A DNA stretch of 64,000 nt from Streptomyces sp. DH41 (GCF_029813785.1 NZ_JARVKY010000026.1:1-64000); one strand, 5' to 3'; shown: positions 15,656 to 24,354, counted from the first letter of the stretch. Notes: generated by a model not told the origin, from the sequence alone. Made by a program: numbers and translations.

Positions 15656-17425
15656 TCAGGCGACCTGGCCGCTGTGCAGTGCCGTGTACGCCCCTCCCCG
15701 GCCCAGGAGTTCTTCGTGGGTGCCGGTCTCCTGGATACGGCCGTCACCCATCACCACGATCCGGTCCGCTCCCCGCACGGTGGACAGCCGGTGCGCCACG
15801 ACGAAGGTGGTGCGTCCGCTCAGCAGCCGGGCCAGCGCCTGCTGGACGAGTGCCTCCGAGCGGGTGTCCAGCGCCGAGGTGGCCTCGTCCAGGATGAGCA
15901 CCTTCGGGTCCCGGATCAGCGCCCGGGCGATGGCCAGGCGCTGGCGCTGACCGCCGGACAGCCGTGCGCCGTGCTCTCCGACCAGGGTGTCGAGGCCCTG
16001 CGGCAGCCGGTCGACGAACTCCAGGGCGTTGGCGTCCCGCAGCGCCCCGCGCACCGCTTCCTCGTCGGCGTCGTCCATGCCGTAGGCGACGTTCTCCCGG
16101 ATCGTGCCGTCGAAGAGGATGGACTCCTGCGGCACCACCGAGACGAAGCGCCGGTAGGTCCGCAGGTCGAGGGTGTTCATGTCGGTGCCGTCGAGCAGCA
16201 GCCGGCCCGAGGTCGGCCGCAGGAAGCCGATGACCAGGTTGAGCACGGTGGACTTGCCGGCCCCGGACGCGCCCACCAGCGCGATGGTCTCGCCGGGCCG
16301 GACCGCGAGCGTGAAGTCGCTGACCGCGGGTCGCCCGTCGCTCTCGTAGAGGTGCCCGACACCCTCGAAGGAGACGGCGCCGCGCAGCGAGGTGAGTTCC
16401 GTCTTGCCCTCGTTGTCCTCCAGTTCGGGCGCCTGGAGGACCTCGCCGACCGACCGGACGGACTCCAGCCCCTTGGTGATGACCGGGGCCAGCCCCGCCA
16501 ACGTTGTCGTGGAGTTGGTGAGGGTGGTCAGGAAGGCGCTGAGCATGACGACATCCCCCGCGGTGACTCCCCACACGTCGTAGTACGAGATCAGCGCGGC
16601 GCCCGCGAGGACCAGCACGCCGACCACGTTGAGCACGACCCAGGCCAGCGATCCGAAACGGCCGTTGACCAGGTCCAGGCGGTTTCCGGAGGTCAGCAGG
16701 CGGTCCAGGGTGCCGTCCATGCGGCGCAGCGCCTTGCGCTCCAGCCCGTGGGCGCGCGTGACCGGTATGAGCCGGGTCATCTCCGTGACCCGGGAGGACA
16801 GGGCCTCGACCTCGTGGCGGAAGTGTTCGTTGTGGCTGCGCAGCCGGGCGCGGAGCCGGGCCACGAGAAGGGAGGCGGCGGGTACGACGATGAGGAAGAC
16901 GGGCAGGAACTCGGGTGTGCGCACGGCGATGATGACCAGGCCGCCGGTCAGGACGGTGAACGCGCCGAGTCCCGTCTCGGCGGTCTGCTGCACCATCTGC
17001 TCCACCGTCTCCACGTCCCGGACCACCTTGGCCTGCAGGACGCCGGCGCTGACGCGCGAGTGGTAGCCGATGGACAGTTGCTGCATACGCGTGCACAGCG
17101 CGGAGCGCAGGGTGGTGCCCATGCGGCGCACGCTGCCGTACAGGAGGCGGACGTACAGCACGTGCAGTGGGTAGTTGACCACCAGGATGAACATGATGAT
17201 CCCGGTACTGGTCCACAGGTTGCCGATCGGACCGCGCTGGACGACGGTGTCGATGATGGACGCGGTGATGAGGGGCAGCAGCCACACGGGGCTGTGCTTG
17301 ACGGTGAAGACGACGACCGCCCCGGCCAGGCGGCGGCGGTCGGCACGGAACAGGTAGACGAGCGTGCGTATCGGGTGTTCGCCCCGGTAACGGTGGTCGA
17401 GCGGTTTTTCGAGCGGCGACGCCAT
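15656..17425 (-). CDS. ABC transporter, fused permease and ATPase (589 aa)
   Basis: This is a type IV exporter half-transporter. Six membrane segments lie within residues about 30-320. The nucleotide-binding domain follows with Walker A GASGAGKST, the signature LSGGQRQRLAIARAL, Walker B VLILDEATSALD and the switch His in VVAHRLSTV. The ATG at 17425 is placed by AGGAGG upstream; the open frame runs further but is probably non-coding. It would act as a homodimer, or with a partner encoded elsewhere. A palindrome of LacI-operator type lies 28-43 bases before the start (17453-17468). Substrate is not deducible; lipids, drugs or peptides are typical. Confidence 0.92.
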   Translation of the reverse strand: MASPLEKPLDHRYRGEHPIRTLVYLFRADRRRLAGAVVVFTVKHSPVWLLPLITASIIDTVVQRGPIGNLWTSTGIIMFILVVNYPLHVLYVRLLYGSVRRMGTTLRSALCTRMQQLSIGYHSRVSAGVLQAKVVRDVETVEQMVQQTAETGLGAFTVLTGGLVIIAVRTPEFLPVFLIVVPAASLLVARLRARLRSHNEHFRHEVEALSSRVTEMTRLIPVTRAHGLERKALRRMDGTLDRLLTSGNRLDLVNGRFGSLAWVVLNVVGVLVLAGAALISYYDVWGVTAGDVVMLSAFLTTLTNSTTTLAGLAPVITKGLESVRSVGEVLQAPELEDNEGKTELTSLRGAVSFEGVGHLYESDGRPAVSDFTLAVRPGETIALVGASGAGKSTVLNLVIGFLRPTSGRLLLDGTDMNTLDLRTYRRFVSVVPQESILFDGTIRENVAYGMDDADEEAVRGALRDANALEFVDRLPQGLDTLVGEHGARLSGGQRQRLAIARALIRDPKVLILDEATSALDTRSEALVQQALARLLSGRTTFVVAHRLSTVRGADRIVVMGDGRIQETGTHEELLGRGGAYTALHSGQVA

Positions 17426-17452
17426 GGGCGCGGTCCTCCTGGTGACCGAGTG

Positions 17453-17468
17453 GGGCAAGCGCTTTCCC
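17453..17468. promoter_or_regulatory. LacI-type operator-like palindrome upstream of ABC transporter
   Basis: The 16 bases are GGGCAAGC followed by GCTTTCCC, an inverted repeat with 7 of 8 positions matched and a central GCGC. LacI-family operators in Streptomyces commonly centre on AAGCGCTT or AGCGCT. It lies just ahead of the ribosome site, where repressor binding would block transcription. No LacI-family gene is in this window. Confidence 0.4.
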
Positions 17469-17630
17469 ATCCGCGCTTTCCTACCCTCTCGGCGAGGAGT
17501 ACGCCACACCGTCCCGCGGGTCGGTACGCCGGTACTTCGGCACGTCGGCAGGTGTGCGTCGGTACGTCGGCGTGCCGGCGGGGCGGAAGGAGACCCGCGC
17601 CTTCTCCCCCGTGGAGGGCGCGGGCCTCGG

Positions 17631-17725
17631 TCTCCGAGTGTGCGGATCCGGTCCGCGGTGCCGGTCTCAGTCTCCGAGCGTGCGGATCCGGTCCGCGGTG
17701 CCGGTCTCAGTCTCCGAGCGTGCGG
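17631..17725. repeat. 40-bp tandem repeat covering the 3' end of a gene
   Basis: A 40-bp unit starting TCTCCGAG is present as 17631-17670, again as 17671-17710 with one base difference, and partly from 17711. The third, partial copy lies inside the coding end of the minus-strand gene at 17707-18258. The codons for the terminal RTLGD and the stop have therefore been copied twice downstream. This looks like slippage or unequal exchange. Confidence 0.85.
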
Positions 17726-18258
17726 GCGAGTTCGGTCGTGGCCCGGGTGATCTCGCTGTCGTCCTCGGCCAGCAGCCGCTCCAGCTCGCCGCGCCGGGCG
17801 CGGACGGCCTGCCGTGCCGCGCGCTCCCATGCCACGGGGTTCTCCCGGTGGTTGAGCAGCTTGGGGTAGGCGGTGGCGGTGGTCTCCCACTGCCGGGCGT
17901 CGGCGATGTTCTTGAGCAGCTGAATGATCTGCGCCCGGCAGCTCACCTGGGGGCGCTGCGCCAGTTCCCAGAGGAAGGGAACGGTGGCGGCGGTCGCCTG
18001 TTCGACGACGAAGCCGTACTGACAGATGCGTTTGCGCAGATCGCCGAGGGCCGCGCCGGCGGCTTCCGCGTCACCCCAGGCGACCTTGCGCAGCAGCCGG
18101 GGAATGGCCGCGGCCGAGCCACTGGAGTCCTGGATCTCGCTCCAGGGCACGCCGTCCAGCCCCGCCAGGGGAGCGGCCGCGGACCTGGACGAGCCGTGCG
18201 GCTGCGTATGACGGTCGGTGCGCCGGGTGCTCGGTTCGGGTGTCGGAGCGCTGCGCAT
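17707..18258 (-). CDS. Hypothetical helical-repeat protein (183 aa)
   Basis: After a polar N-terminus of about 35 residues comes SEIQDSSGSAAAIPRLLRKVAWGDAEA, then helices that look like HEAT/ARM units: YGFVVEQATAATVPFLWELAQ, QIIQLLKNIADARQW and AVRARRGELERLLAEDDSEI. Such proteins usually bind other proteins. Similar actinomycete proteins exist as I recall them, without assigned function. The ATG at 18258 follows GGAAGG. The 3' end is part of a 40-bp tandem duplication. It is divergent from the DUF397/XRE pair. Confidence 0.7.
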   Translation of the reverse strand: MRSAPTPEPSTRRTDRHTQPHGSSRSAAAPLAGLDGVPWSEIQDSSGSAAAIPRLLRKVAWGDAEAAGAALGDLRKRICQYGFVVEQATAATVPFLWELAQRPQVSCRAQIIQLLKNIADARQWETTATAYPKLLNHRENPVAWERAARQAVRARRGELERLLAEDDSEITRATTELARTLGD

Positions 18259-18689
18259 GGTGTGGGGCCCTTCCGCGGCAGTCGGGTCAGGTGAGGGGGC
18301 GGATCGGCGACTTGACCGGGACGGTCCTGCCCGCCTCAGGCCCCGGGGTCCGGCCCCGGGCCTTCGTGAGGGCGTCACCGCCGCACGGGCCGCGTCCGTG
18401 CTCCTGTAGCGCGGAGCCGCCGGACGGGGCGGAGAGGGGTGCGTCGCCCCGGGGGCCGGAGACGGCCGGCATCGGGTGACCGGAGCGTTGGACGCGCAGG
18501 TGACGACACGGCATCTCCCTGATCCGACGTCATGTGGGGGCGCCCACCGGGGGGTTGACGCCACGGCTATTATCCACGCTGACAGCGCTCGCGTGCAATT
18601 GCACGAGAAATTGCGCGAAAAGAATCGGACGGGAGCGCACGGGGACCGACGGGACTCGGTCCGCTCCCCCGGACGGCAAGGAGACCGCG
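18259..18689. other. Divergent intergenic region, 431 bp
   Basis: I see no gene here. The left two thirds are GC-rich. The right part (18550-18625) is AT-rich for this genome and holds TTGACG at 18555, TATTAT at 18568 (spacing too short for one promoter) and the palindrome at 18592-18605. It should carry the promoters of the two divergent genes. Confidence 0.5.
18592..18605. promoter_or_regulatory. Perfect 14-bp palindrome upstream of DUF397 gene
   Basis: CGTGCAA followed by TTGCACG is perfectly symmetric, and a further half-like AAATTGCGCG follows at once (18608-18617). It lies 85 bases before the DUF397 start and is a plausible operator for the neighbouring XRE-family regulator. The assignment to that regulator is inference. 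Confidence 0.5.
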
Positions 18690-18917
18690 GTGCCACCAGT
18701 GCGCAACGGAGTGCGGGCCAGTTCCCTGGACGCCAGCTGGACGAAGAGCCGGCACAGCAACGCCGAGGGCAACTGCGTCGAGGTCGCCTCTGTGGACGGG
18801 GGCATCGCGATGCGCAACTCCCGTGATCCGGACGGCCCCGCGCTCGTCTACACCCCGGCGGAGGTGGCCGCCTTCCTGGCCGGGGCGAAGGACGGCGAGT
18901 TCGACCACCTGCTGTGA
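18690..18917 (+). CDS. DUF397 domain protein (75 aa)
   Basis: The GTG at 18690 follows AAGGAGA. The protein has the full DUF397 pattern: SWTKSRHSNAEGNCVEVASV, then AMRNSRDPDGPALVYTPAEV, then AFLAGAKDGEFDHLL. DUF397 proteins are paired with XRE-family regulators throughout Streptomyces. In studied pairs (for example Scr1/Scr2) they behave as an antitoxin-like or modulating partner. Here the DUF397 gene comes before the XRE gene; the reverse order is more usual. The two genes are 152 bases apart on the same strand. Confidence 0.92.
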   Translation: MPPVRNGVRASSLDASWTKSRHSNAEGNCVEVASVDGGIAMRNSRDPDGPALVYTPAEVAAFLAGAKDGEFDHLL

Positions 18918-19069
18918 GGTGAGAAGGCGCGGTACCGGCGTCGGCCGGGAGAGGGGCGAGCCGGCCACCGAACCGGCTCAACCACCCGTTTCTCACTGAC
19001 GGATGCGGCGAACGGCGTCGAGGTGCGATAGTGTGTTTTCTCAAGTCTGCCGGTCTGCTGGGAGTCAGG

Positions 19070-19990
19070 ATGTCCGCCGCGTCGCCTCACCTCTCCCGAC
19101 TCGAACCCTATCTGGACCGGGCCGAGCCGGCGCCGACTCTGCTGAAGATGCTCGTCGGCGTTCAACTGGCGGGCTTTCGCGAGGACGCCGGCCTCTCCCA
19201 GGAGCAGGCGGCACGTGACCTCGGGTTCAGCGCGGCCAAGCTCTCGCGCATCGAGTCGGGCAAGGGCCGCAGGCCCCCGACGGAGACCGACGTCCGTGCG
19301 CTGCTGAAGCGGTACGGCACCGACGACTACGAGGCCTCGGTACTGGTCAAGCTGCTGCGGCGCGCCGGTGAACCGGGCTGGTGGCAGCGGTACGACAAGC
19401 GTCTGATGCCCGAGTGGTTCGACCGTCTGGTCGGTCTCCAGGAAGCCGCGGCGACCATCCGGACCTTCGAGATCCAGTACGTCCCCGGCCTGCTCCAGAC
19501 GCCCGCCTACACCCGGGCCGTGGTCGAGCGCGGCCTGCCGAACGCACCCGCCGGCGAGGTCGATCGCCGTGTCGAACTCCGCATGCGCCGCGCGGAGTTG
19601 CTGCGTCGCGGCGATGCCCCGCAGCTGTGGGCGATCATCGACGAGTCCGTGCTGCTGCGTGTACTGGGCAGCCGCGAGACCATGCGGGAACAGCTCGCCC
19701 ATCTCGTCGAGACGGCCGGGAAACCCCATGTGACGCTGCAGATCGTGCCGCTCGACGTGACGAACGCGTCGGCACCCGCGATACCGGTCACCTATCTGCG
19801 CTTCGGCGGCATCGATCTGCCCGACGTGGTCTACCTGGAGCACATCAGGAGCGCCAACTTCCTCGAGGACCGCGACGAGACCGAGGAGTACCGGGTCGCC
19901 CTGGACCGACTGGCCGATGAGGCGCTGACTCCGCGCGAGTCACTGGATCTGCTGCGCGAGACGATGGCACTGCGCTACCCCGCGAAGTAG
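19070..19990 (+). CDS. XRE-family regulator with DUF5753 sensor domain (306 aa)
   Basis: The helix-turn-helix is at residues about 25-80 (LAGFREDAGLSQEQAARDLGFS followed by AKLSRIESGKG). The remaining 210 residues are the DUF5753 domain: IRTFEIQYVPGLLQTPAYTR, RMRRAELLRR, WAIIDESVLLRVLG, TLQIVPLDV and VVYLEHIRSANFLED. These regulators influence differentiation and antibiotic production in Streptomyces and usually act with a DUF397 partner. The ATG has GGGAG six bases upstream. A likely target is the palindrome at 18592. Confidence 0.93.
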   Translation: MSAASPHLSRLEPYLDRAEPAPTLLKMLVGVQLAGFREDAGLSQEQAARDLGFSAAKLSRIESGKGRRPPTETDVRALLKRYGTDDYEASVLVKLLRRAGEPGWWQRYDKRLMPEWFDRLVGLQEAAATIRTFEIQYVPGLLQTPAYTRAVVERGLPNAPAGEVDRRVELRMRRAELLRRGDAPQLWAIIDESVLLRVLGSRETMREQLAHLVETAGKPHVTLQIVPLDVTNASAPAIPVTYLRFGGIDLPDVVYLEHIRSANFLEDRDETEEYRVALDRLADEALTPRESLDLLRETMALRYPAK

Positions 19991-20087
19991 CGCGGCAGCG
20001 GCACCAGGGAAGCGCCGCGCACGTCGCGCGCCGCCCCGAGCATTTTCCGCGTCGGCACTCGCCGCGGCGCCGGCGTCCCTCTGTCTG

Positions 20088-20906
20088 TCAGCGCAGGCGG
20101 CCCAGACCGCCGAACTCGATCCATTCGTCGGTGAGCTGGCGCGGGACCACGTCACTGTCAGGACGCCAGGTGGAGACCTCGACCAGGCCGGGCTCCAGGA
20201 TGTCCATGCCCTCGAAGAGGGCCTCCACGTCCTTCGGCTCGCGAACCCGGCCCCAGTGCCCCTGTGTCGCCTGGTCCATGAAGTCCGTGACGAACTTGCG
20301 CACCTCCGCGTCCTCGCTGACCAGTTGGCACATCACCGCGTAACTCCCGGGCGCGAGCCGCTCGGTCACCCGGCGGACGACCGCCATCGGGCCGTCGGTG
20401 TCGCTGTCCGGGATGCAGTGGAAGACCGAGTTGAACAGCACGGCCACCGGCTGCGAGAAGTCGATCAGGCGCTGGGTGTCCGGGTGGTCGAAGATCTCCT
20501 CCGTGGCACGCATGTCGGCGTGTATGACGGCGGTCCTGTCGTTCTGGTCGAGCAGGGCCCGGCCGTGGACCAGCACCATCGGGTCGTTGTCGACGTAGAT
20601 GACGCGGGAGTCGGGGGCTATGCGCTGTGCGACCTGGTGCACGTTGTCCTGCGTGGGCAGGCCGGAGCCATGGTCGAGGAACTGGCGGATGCCGTAGTCC
20701 TCCGCGAGGGTCCTGACGACCCGCTGCAGAAAGCGCCGGTTGTTCAACGCGAGCCGACGGGTGCTGGGTACGACCTTGTCGAGCTCTCCGACCGCCGACC
20801 GGTCGGCCGCGTAGTTGTCCTTGCCGCCCAGGTAGTAGTCGTACATACGTGCGGCGGTTGGCACGTTGGCGTCGATTTCCCTGGACAACCGCTTGTCGGC
20901 TTGCAT
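20088..20906 (-). CDS. SAM-dependent methyltransferase, DUF574 family (272 aa)
   Basis: This belongs to the PF04672 (DUF574) methyltransferases of actinomycetes. The start IDANVPTAARMYDYYLGGKDNY is diagnostic, followed by FLDHGSGLPTQDNVHQVA, which carries the SAM-binding glycine motif, and RVIYVDNDPMVLVHGRALL. The natural methyl acceptor is not known. The ATG at 20906 has GGGGGAA upstream; an earlier in-frame start at 20945 is less likely. It is convergent with the XRE gene. DUF574, DUF397 and XRE genes are often found together, so this is a typical set. Confidence 0.9.
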   Translation of the reverse strand: MQADKRLSREIDANVPTAARMYDYYLGGKDNYAADRSAVGELDKVVPSTRRLALNNRRFLQRVVRTLAEDYGIRQFLDHGSGLPTQDNVHQVAQRIAPDSRVIYVDNDPMVLVHGRALLDQNDRTAVIHADMRATEEIFDHPDTQRLIDFSQPVAVLFNSVFHCIPDSDTDGPMAVVRRVTERLAPGSYAVMCQLVSEDAEVRKFVTDFMDQATQGHWGRVREPKDVEALFEGMDILEPGLVEVSTWRPDSDVVPRQLTDEWIEFGGLGRLR

Positions 20907-21001
20907 CGTTCCCCCAGCTCCGTACCGCGCCAACTGCACTGGCATGACAGAGAGTACATCTTATGGACCTGGTCTTCAGGGAAACCAGTACTCGGAGGCA
21001 A

Positions 21002-21042
21002 TGACCGCCAAGGCGCCCGCGTGGTAGGCGACTTGGCGGTCA
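21002..21042 (-). terminator. Probable terminator of the liv operon
   Basis: Bases 21002-21012 (TGACCGCCAAG) pair exactly with 21032-21042 (CTTGGCGGTCA), with a 19-base loop. The hairpin lies just past the stop of the substrate-binding protein gene, which is the last gene of the five-gene operon. Confidence 0.7.
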
Positions 21043-21051
21043 CTGGGCAGG

Positions 21052-22332
21052 TCAGCCGCGTGCGGCCAGGTACGCGTCGACGCCGGGCGCCTTGTGGGCC
21101 TCCTCCACTCCGACCAGGCCGCCGACGGCCTTGGCGTCGGGCTTCAGCACGTAGGTCGACCGGCTGGCCGGCGCGGTCACGTAGGTGAAGTTCTGCGGGG
21201 TGCCGAGGCCGGTGTCGGCGTTCTTCTGCGAACGGTGCGCCTTCACCACGGCCTCGCGGGTGAGGCTGCCGCCCTCACAGGCCTTCTTGAGGTCCGCGCC
21301 CATCAGCTGGGCGGCGTTGTACCCGGAGAGCACGCCGGAGTCGACCGGCTCGCCGGGGTACTTCGCGTTGTAGGAGGCGACCATCTTCTTGACGCCCGGC
21401 AGGTCGGAGCTGACCGCCGGTGCGGCGCTGACCACGTGGACCATGGCCTCCAGCGCCGGCGCCGCGGGCGTCTTCATCAGCTGCGGGGAGTAGCCGGGAG
21501 CGCTGCTGATGATCGGCACCTGGAGACCGCGGGCGGCGGCCACACCGGCGAGGGAGGCGGTCTGGGCGGGGCCCGCGCTGATCAGGACCGCCTTCACCCC
21601 TGCCTTGCTCAGCGCCGACACCTGCGCGGTCAGATCGGTGTCCGTGGCCTTGATCTTCTGGCCGACCACCTTCACCCCCGCCTGCTCGGCGGCCCACTCG
21701 GAGCCCTCCAGCGCGTTGGCGCCGTAGTCGCCCTCGAAGTAGACGTGGCCGATCGTGTCGCCCTTGGCGATCTTCTTGGAGCGGGTGAGGAAGTCGACGG
21801 CGGCGATCATGTCGAGGTCGTAGGTGGTGCCGAGAACCTGTACGGCGTCCATGCCGAGCAGGGAGGCGGCCCAGGCCTGCGGGAAGGTCAGCATGCTGTC
21901 CCGCTGGATGTCGTCGAGCAGGGCCGCGACCACCGGCGAGCCGATGACCTGGGGCAGGGCGACGACGTCCGGGGAGATGTCCGCGTAGGCGGTGACCGCC
22001 TTCTGCACGTCGTACCCGTGGTCCTTGACGACGATCTCGACCTTGCGTTCGCAGATGCCGCCCGCGGCGTTGATCTCGTCGGCCCACATCTGCTGGGCCT
22101 GCACGATGCTCTTGCCGAGGGTGGCGTAGGGGCCGGTGAGGTCGGTCAGCGCGCCGAGCTTGATGGCCTTGTCGCTGACTCCCGGGCCGGCCTTGACGCC
22201 GTCGGCGCCGTCCTCGGTGCTCCCGCCTTCCGCCTTGGTGCTGCAGGCGGTGCCCGCGAGCAGCACGGCGGCCAGCGCCGCGGCGAGGGCGGCGGTCCGG
22301 GCGGTACGGGGCCTCGTGTGCGTGACGTTCAC
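21052..22332 (-). CDS. Branched-chain amino acid-type ABC transporter substrate-binding lipoprotein (426 aa)
   Basis: The GTG at 22332 overlaps the permease stop as GTGA and has AAGGAG 8 bases upstream. A lipoprotein signal is present: basic TRPRTARTAA, a hydrophobic core, and a lipobox-like AGTAC with Cys as the first mature residue. The mature protein is a type I periplasmic binding fold (IKLGALTDLTGPYATLGK, YGANALEGSEWAAEQAG). Such proteins bind leucine/isoleucine/valine or related small carboxylates outside the membrane and deliver them to the LivHM permease. It is the last gene of a complete five-gene set, which is less usual than first place. Confidence 0.92.
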   Translation of the reverse strand: MNVTHTRPRTARTAALAAALAAVLLAGTACSTKAEGGSTEDGADGVKAGPGVSDKAIKLGALTDLTGPYATLGKSIVQAQQMWADEINAAGGICERKVEIVVKDHGYDVQKAVTAYADISPDVVALPQVIGSPVVAALLDDIQRDSMLTFPQAWAASLLGMDAVQVLGTTYDLDMIAAVDFLTRSKKIAKGDTIGHVYFEGDYGANALEGSEWAAEQAGVKVVGQKIKATDTDLTAQVSALSKAGVKAVLISAGPAQTASLAGVAAARGLQVPIISSAPGYSPQLMKTPAAPALEAMVHVVSAAPAVSSDLPGVKKMVASYNAKYPGEPVDSGVLSGYNAAQLMGADLKKACEGGSLTREAVVKAHRSQKNADTGLGTPQNFTYVTAPASRSTYVLKPDAKAVGGLVGVEEAHKAPGVDAYLAARG

Positions 22333-23465
22333 GGGGTGTGCTCCTTGGCTCGTGCGGTGGTGTCGGGGGTCGGGGGCGTGGCTGAGGCGTCGGAAGGGTC
22401 GGTGGCGGGTGGCCTGCGGCGCAGGCGGGCGCGGGTCCGGCGGGCCAGCCCGTGCAGGCCGTCGGGGGCGTAGAGGAGGATCACGACGATCGCCGCGCCG
22501 TAGAGGTAGCGGGAGGCCTCGGTCGGGCCGATGGACCCGTCGCCGGAGCCCGGGGTCGCCACCAGCGGCAGCTGGTCGGCGTAGCGCGTCATCAGCAGCG
22601 GCAGCGCGGTGACGAAGACGGCGCCGGCGGTGGCTCCGGCCACGGAGCCGAGGCCGCCGATGACGATCATGGCGAGGTAGTCGACGGAGAGGAGGAGGGA
22701 GAAGTAGTCGGGTACGACGCGGCGGAAGGAGAGGGCGAGCAGGACGCCGGCGAGGCCCGCGTACATCGAGGAGACGACGAAGGCGGCCGAGCGGTACTTC
22801 GCCACGTGCACGCCCATCACGGACGCCGCGGTCTCGCTGTCGCGCAGCGCCACCAGGGCGCGTCCGGGGCGTCCGCGCAGCAGGCCGCGCGCGGTGAACC
22901 AGGTGAGCGCGAACAGGGCGAGGCCCAGGTACCAGAGCCGTTCCTCGGCGCCGAACGGCACGCCCAGAACGGTCAGTTCCGGGTCGGACTCGGCGAAGGT
23001 GAAGCCGCCGAGCTCCAGTGGCGGCACCGAGCTTCCGTTGAAGCCGCCGGTGACGGAGTCCGCGGTGAGCAGGACGTGGTGGCCGAGGAAGACCAGGGCG
23101 AGGGTGGCCACGCCGAGGTAGATGCCCTTCACCCGGCCGGCGACGGGGCTGAACAGTCCGCCCGCCGCGCCGGCGAGCAGCACGGCGAGGACGAGGGCGA
23201 CGGCCGGCGGCAGCCCCGGCCCTGACTCCCCGGCCAGCCATACGTAGCCGTAGGCGCCGACGGCGAGGAAGAAGGCGTGCCCGAGGGAGAGCTGCCCCGC
23301 GGTGCCGCTGAGCAGGCCGAGCCCGACGGCGCCGATCGCCGCGGCCATGGAGAACAGGCCGATGCGCAGCCAGAAGGCGTCCAGGTAGAAGGGCAGGGCG
23401 CACAGGAGGAGGGCGGGCAGCAGGAGTCCGCCGCGCTTCACGAGGACGGAACGGAGGTCAGACAC
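22329..23465 (-). CDS. livM: Branched-chain amino acid ABC transporter permease LivM (378 aa)
   Basis: About ten hydrophobic segments are present. The LivM hallmarks are GLLSGTAGQLSLGHAFFLAVGAY near residue 55 and the EAA-like loop RALVALRDSETAASVMGVHVAKYR followed by AAFVVSSMYAGLAG. The C-terminal 45 residues are a polar tail rich in Arg, Pro and Thr. It overlaps the upstream livH gene by 8 bases and the downstream gene by 4 bases, so the operon is tightly coupled. It forms the channel together with LivH. Confidence 0.93.
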   Translation of the reverse strand: MSDLRSVLVKRGGLLLPALLLCALPFYLDAFWLRIGLFSMAAAIGAVGLGLLSGTAGQLSLGHAFFLAVGAYGYVWLAGESGPGLPPAVALVLAVLLAGAAGGLFSPVAGRVKGIYLGVATLALVFLGHHVLLTADSVTGGFNGSSVPPLELGGFTFAESDPELTVLGVPFGAEERLWYLGLALFALTWFTARGLLRGRPGRALVALRDSETAASVMGVHVAKYRSAAFVVSSMYAGLAGVLLALSFRRVVPDYFSLLLSVDYLAMIVIGGLGSVAGATAGAVFVTALPLLMTRYADQLPLVATPGSGDGSIGPTEASRYLYGAAIVVILLYAPDGLHGLARRTRARLRRRPPATDPSDASATPPTPDTTARAKEHTP

Positions 23466-24354
23466 GGGCCGCTCCCTTCGCCGCGAAGAGTCCGGCGGGG
23501 CGCACCAGGAGGACCAGCACCATCACGGCGTACGGGGCCACGTCGCCGAAGCCCTCACCGAGGACGTGCAGATCGGACTGGTAGCCGGCGACGAAGGCCT
23601 CGGTGAGGCCGATCAGCATGCTGCCGACCAGGGCGCCGACCGGGGAGGCCATGCCGCCGAGGATGGCGGCCGGGAAGGCCTTCAGGGCGATCTGACCGGT
23701 GGTGCGCTCCAGCCCCGGTGCCGGGAAGGCGACCAGGAAGACCGCGGCGAGCGCGGCGAGGCCGCCGGCCAGGCACCAGGCGACGGTGCGTACGCGGGTG
23801 AGCCGTACGCCTATGAGCGCGGCCGCCTCGCCGTCCTCGGCCGCCGCGCGCAGCGACAGGCCCCAGGGAGTGAACCGGAAGAGGGCGAAGGCGGCGCCGA
23901 TGGCGACGGCGGACACCAGGATCGCGGCGATGCGGCTGTCCGCGACGGTCACGGGACCCAGGTCGGTCACCGAGTTGCCCCAGGGGTCGCCGAGCGGCAG
24001 CAGGTCGCCGCCGATGCGCCGGGCCAGGTCGGTCACCAGGATGATGTCGATGCCGATGGTGACGATGGTCTGGACGTGTGCGGCCTGCGGGTCGGTCCCG
24101 ACCCGTTGCAGCACCAGCCGGTCCAGCGCCCCGGCCACGGCGGCCGTCACGAGCACCGCGACGGCCAGCGCCCCGGCGAAGCCGATGTCGTCGTGGAGGA
24201 CGGCGACGAGGTAGCCGCCGAGCAGCAGGAGCGAGCCGTGGGCGAAGCTCAGGACGCCGGACGCCTTGAAGATGGTGACGAAGCCAAGGGCGATCAGGGC
24301 GTAGACGGACCCCAGGGCGAGGCCGTTGAGGAGGTTGTCGAGGAAGCCGGTCAT
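23458..24354 (-). CDS. livH: Branched-chain amino acid ABC transporter permease LivH (298 aa)
   Basis: The N-terminus FLDNLLNGLALGSVYALIALGF is the standard LivH start. GVLSFAHGSLLLLGGY follows, and the cytoplasmic coupling loop is LSLRAAAEDGEAAALIGVRLTRVR. About eight hydrophobic segments are visible and the length is normal. Start and stop overlap both neighbours (4 bases with livG, 8 with livM). It pairs with LivM to form the membrane channel. Confidence 0.94.
   Translation of the reverse strand: MTGFLDNLLNGLALGSVYALIALGFVTIFKASGVLSFAHGSLLLLGGYLVAVLHDDIGFAGALAVAVLVTAAVAGALDRLVLQRVGTDPQAAHVQTIVTIGIDIILVTDLARRIGGDLLPLGDPWGNSVTDLGPVTVADSRIAAILVSAVAIGAAFALFRFTPWGLSLRAAAEDGEAAALIGVRLTRVRTVAWCLAGGLAALAAVFLVAFPAPGLERTTGQIALKAFPAAILGGMASPVGALVGSMLIGLTEAFVAGYQSDLHVLGEGFGDVAPYAVMVLVLLVRPAGLFAAKGAARV

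Noticed and set aside
17631..17710. CRISPR-like repeat
   Set aside because: The two copies are directly adjacent with no spacers and include coding sequence; no cas genes are present.
15548..17869. A 773-residue plus-strand open frame over the ABC transporter
   Set aside because: It is the reverse-strand shadow of the transporter gene, with biased Arg/Gly/Asp composition and no domain.
18555..18573. TTGACG plus TATTAT as a promoter
   Set aside because: The gap of 7 bases is far too short for a sigma-70-type promoter; each box may belong to a different promoter or be chance.
21052..23403. A 783-residue open frame that would fuse permease-region sequence to the binding protein
   Set aside because: The upstream part is an out-of-frame reading of livM. 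The lipoprotein signal and the GTGA overlap fix the true start at 22332.
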